A stretch of 5,360 bases of DNA from Methylocystis sp. (GTDB lineage: Bacteria > Pseudomonadota > Alphaproteobacteria > Rhizobiales > Beijerinckiaceae), in assembly GCA_023253795.1 (NCBI GenBank), contig JALRFG010000143.1:1-5360 (forward strand), read 5' to 3'. Under the pieces are notes generated by a model. The model made no database searches, was not told the origin of the DNA, and worked only from the letters and a program-made list of their open reading frames with translations. The translations under genes were made by a program, and so were the position numbers. The first letter of the stretch is position 1; every line of letters begins with the position of its first letter. Shown in pieces: positions 1 to 5,360 of this stretch.

Positions 1-2199
1 AACGCGCTTGCTGGAAACGCCAACGCCATGGCGCTCGGCGTTGGCGCAACTGCAAGCTTCGCAAACTCCGTCGCTATCGGCCCCGGCGCAACAACGATGC
101 GCGCGGACCAATTCATGATTGGAACTTCGGCGAGCAATTACACGCTGCGCGGCCTCACCACCGGCGGGAATTTTCAAAACGGCGCGGTGTATATGGTGAC
201 GACCGACGCCACCGGTCAGTTGTATTATTCCGCTATTCCCAACGCCGGCGTCGATTGCACCACTGCGACAACGAATGGAACAAACGCCATCGGCTGCGGC
301 AATGGCGCGATGACCAATGGCGCAAACGCCACCGCCTATGGCGCAGGCGCAAATGCAACCGGCGCCAATACGCTGGCGATGGGTTATAATGCGCAAGCCC
401 TGACCACGAACGCCACGGCGATCGGCTTCAACGCGCTCGCCAGCAACGCCAACTCCGTCGCCATCGGCGTTGGCGCGACGACCACCGCCGCCAATCAGAT
501 CATGCTGGGCGCCAGCGGAACTTCCTACACGCTGGCGGGTCTCTATACGGGCGCGCCGACCGCGCCGACGGCGCGCTATATGGTGACGACGGACGAGACA
601 GGCACGCTTAATTATCAAGCCATTCCCAACGCTGGCGTCGATTGCACAACCTCATCTGTGAGCGGCGCCGGCGCACTCGGCTGCGGCGACGGCGCCATCG
701 CCAATGGCGCAAACGCCACGGCCTGGGGCGCAAACAGCAACGCAACCGGCGCTGGCGCGACGACGCATGGCGCACAAGCACAGGCGATGGCCGACAACGC
801 CAGCGCCTTTGGCGCGAGCGCCGTCGCGAACGCCGCAAGCGCAACGGTTGTCGGCGCCAACGCCAACGCCAGTTTCGTTAATTCCACGGCGCTGGGCGCC
901 GGCGCGCAAACAACCCGCGCCAATCAAGTTGCGCTCGGCGTCTCCGGCAGCAATTACACGCTCTCCGGCCTGACCACCGGCGGCAATTTCCAAAACGGCG
1001 ACACCTATTTGGTGACGACGGATCAGAGCGGCAACCTTTATTATTCGGCGCTTCCGGATGTCGTTACCGACTGCGCCAACGCTACTGCGGCCGGCGCTGA
1101 TACGCTTTCCTGCGGCAATGGCGCAAACGCCAATGGCGTAAACGCCGCCGCATGGGGCGTCGGGGCCAACGCCAGTGGCGTAAATGCGACAGCGCTGGGC
1201 GTGAACGCGCAGGCGCTTTCCGCCGGCACGCTGGCCATTGGCGACAGTTCCGTCGTGCAGGCCGCCGCCGGAGCCGGCTCGGTGGCGATGGGCGCACAGT
1301 CAGAAGTCGTCTCCGGCGCCGGGGCTGTCGCCATCGGTCTGCAACAGATCGCCACCGGCAGCGGCGCCGTCGCTATCGGCGACCCCAATATCGCGACAGG
1401 AACCGGCGCCGTCGCCATCGGCGCCGAGAATGTCGCCATTGGCGATGGCGCCATAGCGATGGGCAATATGAGCCACGCCTCAGGAGGCTCTGCGATCGCG
1501 CTGGGGCAGCAGGCCAGCGCAAACCAGACGAACGCCATCGCCATCGGCCAATCAGCCAACGCCGATTTCGCTAATGCGACAGCTATCGGCGCCGGCGCGA
1601 TGGCGAACGCCGAAAATGCGCTCGCTCTCGGCGCCGGCGCCAATACAGCCGGCTATGCGGGATCGACGGCGCTGGGCGCCGGCGCGGTCAACACCGCCGC
1701 CAATCAGATGATGCTAGGCGCCGCCGCCAACACCTACGCTGCGCCGGGCATCAACAGCGCCGCCAGCCTTGCCGCGCAGCAGGGCGCAACGAAATTCGTT
1801 TCCTCCGACGCCGCCGGGCGTCTGGCGACGACCGCCTATGGGCCAAACGACATCGCGCGTCTCGACGCCAGCGTGAATAATGTCGCCAACGGTCTCAACA
1901 CGCTTGGGAACGCCGTCGCGATCGGTTTCGCCAACATCAATCAGAACATGCAGAGCCTTGAGCGACGCGCCTATCAGGGCGTCGCAGTTTCCGGCGCCAT
2001 GCCGACGCTGCATATGCCCTCGGCGCCAGGCAAAACATCTGTCTCGGCCCGCACCGGCGTCTATCGCGGACAGGCGGCCTTCGGCGCCGCCTTCATGCAT
2101 CGCCTCGACACCCGGCTGCCCATCGCGGTGGGCGGCGTGGTCTCGGTCGGGGTCAGAAACTCCGCCATGGTCGCCGGGGAAGTGGCTGCGGAATTCTAG
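1..2199 (+). CDS. Trimeric autotransporter adhesin (YadA/Hia type), C-terminal part, 5' partial
   Basis: The reading frame is open from base 1, so the true start lies outside the window; 732 residues are visible (residue 1 = bases 1-3). The family forms outer-membrane homotrimers whose passenger is exposed at the surface for adhesion or autoaggregation. Seen here: many 14-residue YadA-head repeats with core (V/T)A(I/L/M)G followed by small residues and Asn; three linkers of the type ANQxxLGxSxxxYTLxGL then VTTDxxGxLYY; a degenerate fourth linker near residues 565-612; a short coiled coil at about 618-654; and a C-terminal anchor with four amphipathic strands (about 678-732) ending in Phe, as usual for outer-membrane proteins. 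Oddities are three Cys-x12-Cys pairs (86/99, 215/228, 358/371), uncommon in secreted passengers. Composition is extreme in Ala, Gly, Asn and Thr. Family assignment is firm; the ligand is unknown. The signal peptide and N-terminus are not in view. Confidence 0.94.
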   Translation, partial: NALAGNANAMALGVGATASFANSVAIGPGATTMRADQFMIGTSASNYTLRGLTTGGNFQNGAVYMVTTDATGQLYYSAIPNAGVDCTTATTNGTNAIGCGNGAMTNGANATAYGAGANATGANTLAMGYNAQALTTNATAIGFNALASNANSVAIGVGATTTAANQIMLGASGTSYTLAGLYTGAPTAPTARYMVTTDETGTLNYQAIPNAGVDCTTSSVSGAGALGCGDGAIANGANATAWGANSNATGAGATTHGAQAQAMADNASAFGASAVANAASATVVGANANASFVNSTALGAGAQTTRANQVALGVSGSNYTLSGLTTGGNFQNGDTYLVTTDQSGNLYYSALPDVVTDCANATAAGADTLSCGNGANANGVNAAAWGVGANASGVNATALGVNAQALSAGTLAIGDSSVVQAAAGAGSVAMGAQSEVVSGAGAVAIGLQQIATGSGAVAIGDPNIATGTGAVAIGAENVAIGDGAIAMGNMSHASGGSAIALGQQASANQTNAIAIGQSANADFANATAIGAGAMANAENALALGAGANTAGYAGSTALGAGAVNTAANQMMLGAAANTYAAPGINSAASLAAQQGATKFVSSDAAGRLATTAYGPNDIARLDASVNNVANGLNTLGNAVAIGFANINQNMQSLERRAYQGVAVSGAMPTLHMPSAPGKTSVSARTGVYRGQAAFGAAFMHRLDTRLPIAVGGVVSVGVRNSAMVAGEVAAEF
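97..483 (+). repeat. Adhesin module 1 (129 codons: linker with Cys pair plus head repeats)
   Basis: In-frame module within the adhesin. It opens with a linker (MRADQFMIG, then YTLRGLTTG, then VTTDATGQLYY), carries Cys codons at 256-258 and 295-297, and continues with head repeats whose hydrophobic core positions fall every 14 residues. Its linker (about 151-184) is nearly identical at DNA level to the one 816 bases downstream (about 967-1000), closer than either is to the linker of module 2. Confidence 0.8.
484..912 (+). repeat. Adhesin module 2 (143 codons)
   Basis: Second copy of the linker-plus-head module. The linker reads TAANQIMLG, then YTLAGLYTG, then VTTDETGTLNY, with Cys codons at 643-645 and 682-684, again 13 residues apart. 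It has one head repeat more than module 1, which accounts for its 14 additional codons. The linker segment GAPTAPTARY differs from the GNFQNG version of modules 1 and 3. Confidence 0.8.
913..1692 (+). repeat. Adhesin module 3: linker with Cys pair and long head-repeat array
   Basis: Third linker (TRANQVALG, then YTLSGLTTGGNFQNG, then VTTDQSGNLYY) with Cys codons at 1072-1074 and 1111-1113. It is followed by a much longer uninterrupted run of about a dozen head repeats (AWG, ALG, AIG, AMG and similar cores). Spacing is mostly 14 residues with a few 15- or 17-residue steps and one extra half-step of 7 residues near 1438-1464. In the family such runs form a left-handed parallel beta-roll in each trimer. 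Confidence 0.75.
1693..1836 (+). repeat. Degenerate fourth adhesin linker, without cysteines
   Basis: The sequence TAANQMMLGAAANTY matches the opening of the three upstream linkers, and FVSSDAAGRLATT matches their VTTDxxGxLYY segment. The linker lacks the Cys-x12-Cys element and leads into the coiled coil and membrane anchor. It is therefore the passenger-to-anchor junction version of the repeated module. Confidence 0.65.
1852..2196 (+). other. YadA-type membrane anchor region of the adhesin (coiled coil plus four beta strands)
   Basis: Bases 1852-1986 encode a heptad-like helix (IARLDASVNNVANGL onward to ERRAYQG) that would form the trimeric coiled coil and the helix lining the pore. After a Pro/Gly-containing linker, bases 2032-2196 encode four alternating amphipathic strands, roughly TSVSARTGVYRG, QAAFGAAFMHRL, IAVGGVVSVGVR and AMVAGEVAAEF. 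The pattern GxYRGQxAxxxA and the terminal Phe are typical of the YadA anchor. Three chains together would make the 12-strand barrel. Confidence 0.88.
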
Positions 2200-2230
2200 C
2201 GGCGCCAATCGGCCGCGCCGCGATTTTCTT
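2199..2230 (+). terminator. Probable intrinsic terminator of the adhesin gene
   Basis: A perfect 7-bp GC stem (GCGGCGC at 2199-2205 with GCGCCGC at 2215-2221) around a 9-base loop starts at the last base of the stop codon. It is followed within two bases by the T-rich run TTTTCTT (2224-2230). This is the only hairpin in the window with a proper T-tract behind it. Confidence 0.6.
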
Positions 2231-2257
2231 GACTTCGGCCCCGCAAGCGGCAAGGTT
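2229..2257 (+). promoter_or_regulatory. Candidate accA promoter with good -35 and poor -10
   Basis: CTTGACTT contains a near-consensus -35 (TTGACT, 2229-2234). At 17-base spacing the -10 position reads AAGGTT (2252-2257), a weak match. It lies in the only spacer before accA and directly after the terminator T-run, so it is the best placed candidate, but the -10 keeps confidence low. Confidence 0.3.
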
Positions 2258-2315
2258 GCCGGCTCGCGGCGAGACGCCGTCCGACAGCCGTTCCGGCAGA
2301 AAATCGTCAAGAATC

Positions 2316-3281
<966 letters not shown>

Positions 3282-3317
3282 AATTCGTTAAGCATAGCGT
3301 TGAAAAGGCTGTCCAAA

Positions 3318-3335
3318 GCGCCCGTTTCGGGCCGC
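3318..3335 (+). terminator. Hairpin downstream of accA, possible terminator
   Basis: GCCCG (3320-3324) and CGGGC (3328-3332) pair around a TTT loop. With one bulged C at 3333, the stem extends by a GC (3318-3319) with GC (3334-3335). It lies 37 bases after the accA stop. No T-run follows, so it may act only as an RNA 3'-end stabiliser or weak terminator. Confidence 0.35.
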
Positions 3336-3463
3336 GGGACATGTTCTTGACCCAATTTTCGCCTGTATAAACGTCATTCAAGCGTCGACGCCGACTGCGC
3401 GCCGCACGGTAAGGATTGGGTTACCCGCCGCCGTGTAGAACGCCACTCGACATCGCTGGGCGC

Positions 3464-3477
3464 AAAGGGGCTTGCGC
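3464..3477 (+). promoter_or_regulatory. Ribosome binding site that fixes the L,D-transpeptidase start
   Basis: AAAGGGG (3464-3470) lies 7 bases before the ATG at 3478, a normal spacing. The in-frame TTG at 3472 would begin only one base after the same motif, so it is unlikely to be the start. Confidence 0.65.
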
Positions 3478-4713
3478 ATGAAGTTTTCACGCATCGGATT
3501 TTCGCGACTCTGGTCGACGGCGGCGCTCGCCGCGACGCTGACGCTCGCCGCCTGTCAGGGCGATTTCGCCAATCGCGCCGATGCGCCGATCCCGCCGCAG
3601 ACCGTCGCGCTGATGAGCGAAAAAGGCGTCGACCCGGAATCGCCGATGCTGATCCGCGCCTACAAAAAAGAATCCGAACTTGAAATCTGGAAGATGCGGG
3701 CCGATGGCCGCTATGTGCATCTCAAGACGTTCCCGATGTGTCGTTGGTCTGGCCAACTCGGCCCCAAGACGCGCGAAGGCGACCGGCAGGTGCCGGAAGG
3801 ATTCTATTCGATCACGCCGGCGCAGATGAATCCGAATTCGAATTACTATCTGTCATTCAACGTCGGCTATCCCAACCAGCTTGATCGCGCGCTCGGCCAC
3901 ACCGGCGGTACCATCATGGTGCATGGCGCCTGCTCGTCGGCCGGCTGCTTCTCGATGACCGATGCGCAGATCGCCGAAATCTACGCCATCGCGCGCACGT
4001 CTTTCGCCGGCGGTCAACGCGCCATTCAGATGCAGTCCTATCCTTTCCGGATGACGCCGGAGAATCTCGCCAAGCATCGGCTTGATCAGAACATGGCGTT
4101 CTGGAAACAGCTCAAGGAAGGCAATGATCACTTCGAGGTGACGCAGAAAGAACCGCGCGTCGCTTTCTGTGGTCGTCGCTATGTGTTCAACGCCGCGCCC
4201 GGCGATGGACAGAACATGGATGTGAACGCCGCCTGTCCGACGCTGAAGCACAATCCCGAAGTCGCGCTCGCCGTGGCGGAAAAAGCCGATGAGGATAATC
4301 GCAAGGTCGCCGAACTCGCCGACAGCGGCGTTAAGCCGGTGCGCCTCGTCTATCAGGATGGCGGTCAGCATCCGAGCTTCTCATCGCGCGTCGCTGAAGT
4401 CAGTCGCCCCGAGACTCTGGCGCCGCCGGCTGAAATCGCGCTGGACGAGCACGCCGCCAAAACGGCGAACGCCACAAGCCAACTTGCTGCGAAAGCGCCG
4501 GTGGTTTCCCCGGCTCTCGCCATGTCGGCCGCCGCGCATCACGCTGCGGAAGCGCCCGACGCAGTGACGCGCGCCCTCGCGCCTGACGCGCATCGCAATA
4601 TGTCGGCCATCGCCGAAGATGTTGAAACGACTGGCGCGATCAAAAAAGCGAACGCCAAAAAAAACGCGACGGCGACAGCTGCGAAAAAACCCGGCGCGAC
4701 GCCGGCGCATTAG
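3478..4713 (+). CDS. YafK-type L,D-transpeptidase lipoprotein (YkuD domain) with long C-terminal extension
   Basis: 411 residues. The basic N-terminus and hydrophobic segment end in the lipobox LAAC, with Cys26 (3553-3555) the predicted lipidated residue, so this is an exported lipoprotein. The YkuD catalytic domain spans about 55-190 and carries the signature HGACSSAGCFSM, with His149 and nucleophile Cys157 (3946-3948) in the expected HG...S.GC pattern. FEVTQKEPRVAFCGRRYVFN (219-238) resembles the end of the YafK subfamily. L,D-transpeptidases make 3-3 peptidoglycan cross-links or attach outer-membrane proteins to peptidoglycan; YafK relatives are also reported to detach such proteins. Which activity applies here is unknown. 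After about residue 258 there are some 150 residues of low-complexity, Ala-rich sequence ending in a Lys/Ala-rich tail (IKKANAKKNATATAAKKPG), absent from short YafK proteins of about 250 residues. It is probably transcribed on its own: 196 bases separate it from accA and a hairpin follows. Confidence 0.92.
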   Translation: MKFSRIGFSRLWSTAALAATLTLAACQGDFANRADAPIPPQTVALMSEKGVDPESPMLIRAYKKESELEIWKMRADGRYVHLKTFPMCRWSGQLGPKTREGDRQVPEGFYSITPAQMNPNSNYYLSFNVGYPNQLDRALGHTGGTIMVHGACSSAGCFSMTDAQIAEIYAIARTSFAGGQRAIQMQSYPFRMTPENLAKHRLDQNMAFWKQLKEGNDHFEVTQKEPRVAFCGRRYVFNAAPGDGQNMDVNAACPTLKHNPEVALAVAEKADEDNRKVAELADSGVKPVRLVYQDGGQHPSFSSRVAEVSRPETLAPPAEIALDEHAAKTANATSQLAAKAPVVSPALAMSAAAHHAAEAPDAVTRALAPDAHRNMSAIAEDVETTGAIKKANAKKNATATAAKKPGATPAH

Positions 4714-4725
4714 GACGCCAAACAT

Positions 4726-4748
4726 CGGCAGGCGGTTTTCGCCTGCCG
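4726..4748 (+). terminator. Strong hairpin after the L,D-transpeptidase gene, probable terminator
   Basis: A perfect 9-bp stem (CGGCAGGCG 4726-4734, CGCCTGCCG 4740-4748) encloses the loop GTTTT, 12 bases after the stop codon. There is no T-run after the stem, so efficiency as an intrinsic terminator is uncertain. Position and stability still favour a 3'-end role. Confidence 0.5.
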
Positions 4749-4828
4749 GAAGCTGCGGGTTGTCGGCATGATCCCGCAACGCAACGGCGCTTCAGCCTTT
4801 CCTAAGCACTTTGCGCGAGGATCGCGTC

Positions 4829-4832
4829 GAGG
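4829..4832 (+). promoter_or_regulatory. Ribosome binding site of the MgtC-like remnant
   Basis: GAGG stands 8 bases before the ATG at 4841. This supports that start over the upstream in-frame codon at 4811 and suggests that the remnant's translation start is still intact. Confidence 0.5.
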
Positions 4833-4840
4833 TCCCGCAT

Positions 4841-5113
4841 ATGTATGACATGCTCCCCGACGAACTGATCTGGCGCCTGTCGGTCGCGCTCGCCATTGGC
4901 TTGCTGATCGGCCTCGAACGCGGCTGGAAAGCGCGCGACGCCGCCGAAGGCGAACGCACGGCCGGCGTGCGCACCCACGCCCTTGCGGGATTGCTGGGCG
5001 GCGTGTGGGGGGCGGTCGCTGCTAAAGTCCGACAGATCTTACCGACGCTGACTGCGGCGGTTGCGCAACAAGAGCAACGCAACGTCCTCATTCGGGTCAA
5101 GGTAACCCACTGA
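4841..5113 (+). pseudogene. N-terminal remnant of an MgtC/SapB (DUF4010-like) membrane protein
   Basis: 90 codons, of which about the first 61 look native. The start MYDMLPDELIWRLSVALAIG leads into the first membrane helix with GLLIGLERGW (20-29), then a charged loop and AGVRTHALAGLLGG (41-54), the beginning of the second helix. This combination is typical of the N-terminus of MgtC/SapB-family proteins with a DUF4010 domain, which as remembered run to roughly 400 residues with many membrane helices. From about codon 62 (base 5024) the sequence becomes polar and unlike a membrane protein (KVRQILPTLTAAVAQQEQRN) and stops at 5111-5113, just before a tRNA gene. It is read as a 3'-truncated gene joined to unrelated DNA, not a functional small protein. 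A genuine small membrane protein is possible but less likely. Native function in the family is unclear, with magnesium- or stress-related transport suggested. Confidence 0.72.
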
Positions 5114-5117
5114 ATTG

Positions 5118-5132
5118 CCAAAATTAATTTGG
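5118..5132. repeat. Short AT-rich palindrome at the tRNA 3' end
   Basis: AAATTAATTT (5121-5130) is a perfect 10-base palindrome. Flanking bases give CCAAA (5118-5122) paired with TTTGG (5128-5132), the latter overlapping the encoded CCA of the tRNA. It could serve in tRNA 3'-end transcription stop or be a recombination scar; neither is shown. Confidence 0.45.
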
Positions 5133-5205
5133 TGCCGATTGTCTGACTCGAACAGACGACCTACGGTTTACAAGACCGTTGCTCTACCAACTGAGCTAAA
5201 TCGGC
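5130..5205 (-). tRNA. tRNA-Thr, anticodon TGT, with encoded CCA
   Basis: Read on the minus strand, the cloverleaf is complete: acceptor GCCGATT/AATCGGC; D stem GCTC/GAGC with loop AGTTGGTA; anticodon stem ACGGT/ACCGT with loop CTTGTAA, giving anticodon TGT (reads ACA); variable loop AGGTC; and T stem GTCTG/CAGAC with loop TTCGAGT. The discriminator is A (5133), followed by CCA (5130-5132) in the genome, making 76 bases in all. All stems are fully paired, so the gene appears functional. Its 3' end faces the broken MgtC-like gene. Confidence 0.97.
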
Positions 5206-5214
5206 GAGGTTCGT

Positions 5215-5243
5215 ATTCTACTTTATCAAATGACGGTTTCGAA
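5215..5243 (-). promoter_or_regulatory. Candidate promoter of tRNA-Thr
   Basis: On the minus strand TAGAAT (complement of 5215-5220) is a good -10 box, ending 9 bases before the mature tRNA 5' end. At 17-base spacing, TTCGAA (5238-5243) is a weak -35. The position would give a leader of only a few bases; the poor -35 limits confidence. Confidence 0.35.
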
Positions 5244-5310
5244 AAATAGACCTGCTTTTAAGTCGTTTTTTCACCGCGTAGCCAAGCAGGGCACTACTTG
5301 ACGCGACGCA

Positions 5311-5345
5311 GACCAACCCGCCCCGGTCCTTGCGGCGGGTCAGTC
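5311..5345. terminator. GC hairpin near the right edge, possible terminator
   Basis: ACCCGCC (5316-5322) pairs with GGCGGGT (5334-5340) around an 11-base loop. GAC (5311-5313) and GTC (5343-5345) extend the stem across a two-base internal mismatch on each side. No T-run follows on either strand. On the minus strand it begins at a TGA (5342-5340) that closes an open run from the edge, so it might end a gene lying to the right; only six codons are visible, too few to call. Confidence 0.3.
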
Positions 5346-5360
5346 TCTGGGTCCGATGAT

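Larger units (their letters stand above)
5206..5360. other. Stretch upstream of tRNA-Thr with no callable gene
   Basis: About 155 bases, AT-richer than the genes at 5206-5275 (including TTTTTT at 5265-5270), then GC-rich to the edge. Apart from the candidate tRNA promoter and the GC hairpin, nothing is recognisable. One minus-strand frame stays open from the edge to a stop at 5220-5218, but its translation looks random and the stop lies within the tRNA -10 box. Confidence 0.6.

Noticed and set aside
1041..1643. 200-codon open frame on the minus strand opposite the adhesin
   Set aside because: Its Ala/Pro-rich translation is a by-product of the GC-rich, Ala/Gly-rich repeat coding on the plus strand; no family features and no ribosome binding site seen.
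1..2199. The regular repeats as a CRISPR array or non-coding satellite
   Set aside because: The periodicity is in whole codons (42 bp), degenerate at DNA level and conserved at protein level as YadA-head repeats; there is no repeat-spacer pattern.
2229..2315. N-terminal extension of AccA from the TTG at 2229
   Set aside because: The 29 extra residues are unlike AccA, overlap the terminator and -35 candidate, and exceed normal family length.
3347..3371. TTGACC (3347-3352) and TATAAA (3366-3371) as a sigma-70 promoter for the L,D-transpeptidase
   Set aside because: The spacer is only 13 bases, too short for a standard promoter; no better paired box was found, so no promoter was called there.
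3408..3425. Inverted repeat GGTAA/TTACC with 8-base spacer as an operator
   Set aside because: Short, imperfectly placed (about 53 bases before the start) and likely by chance; no second copy near other genes.
4792..5121. 109-codon minus-strand frame opposite the MgtC-like remnant
   Set aside because: The Arg/Ser/Cys-rich translation has no family features, and the plus strand carries a recognisable MgtC-like N-terminus with a ribosome binding site.
5114..5205. Protein-coding reading through the tRNA on the plus strand (SDSNRRPTVYKTVALPTELNRR)
   Set aside because: This is the well-known spurious translation of a tRNA gene read on the opposite strand.

Overview
The window is GC-rich (strongly biased to G/C at third codon positions) and looks like a chromosomal segment of an alphaproteobacterium, most likely of the Hyphomicrobiales (Rhizobiales). 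The AccA motif variant SPEASASILW, a YafK-type L,D-transpeptidase lipoprotein with an Ala/Lys-rich tail, and a GANTC (CcrM-type) site directly before the accA start all fit that group. A methanotroph-like Beijerinckiaceae/Methylocystaceae host is possible but cannot be settled from this sequence.

Layout, left to right. (1) Bases 1-2199, plus strand: the C-terminal 732 residues of a large trimeric autotransporter adhesin (YadA/Hia type), open at the left edge. It has 14-residue YadA-head repeats, three linker modules each with a Cys-x12-Cys pair, a short coiled coil and a four-strand membrane anchor ending in Phe. A GC hairpin plus T-run at its stop codon looks like an intrinsic terminator. 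(2) 2316-3281, plus: accA, the alpha subunit of acetyl-CoA carboxylase carboxyltransferase, full length. (3) 3478-4713, plus: a lipoprotein L,D-transpeptidase of the YafK/YkuD family with an unusual C-terminal extension of about 150 residues, followed by a strong hairpin. (4) 4841-5113, plus: the first 60 or so residues of an MgtC/SapB-DUF4010-like membrane protein, fused to unrelated sequence and soon stopped, read here as a gene remnant. (5) 5130-5205, minus: tRNA-Thr(TGT) with an encoded CCA end. (6) 5206-5360: a partly AT-rich stretch with a possible tRNA promoter and a GC hairpin, but no gene that can be called.

Functionally, three neighbouring genes concern the cell envelope: a surface adhesin, the enzyme that commits carbon to fatty-acid synthesis, and a peptidoglycan-modifying lipoprotein. 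The spacers (116 and 196 bases) and hairpins suggest separate transcription units rather than one operon. The most notable points are the conserved cysteine pairs in the adhesin passenger, the size step of exactly one head repeat between its modules, and the broken gene at the 3' side of the tRNA, which may mark an old recombination or integration boundary. No convincing new defence, CRISPR or other novel multigene system was found.
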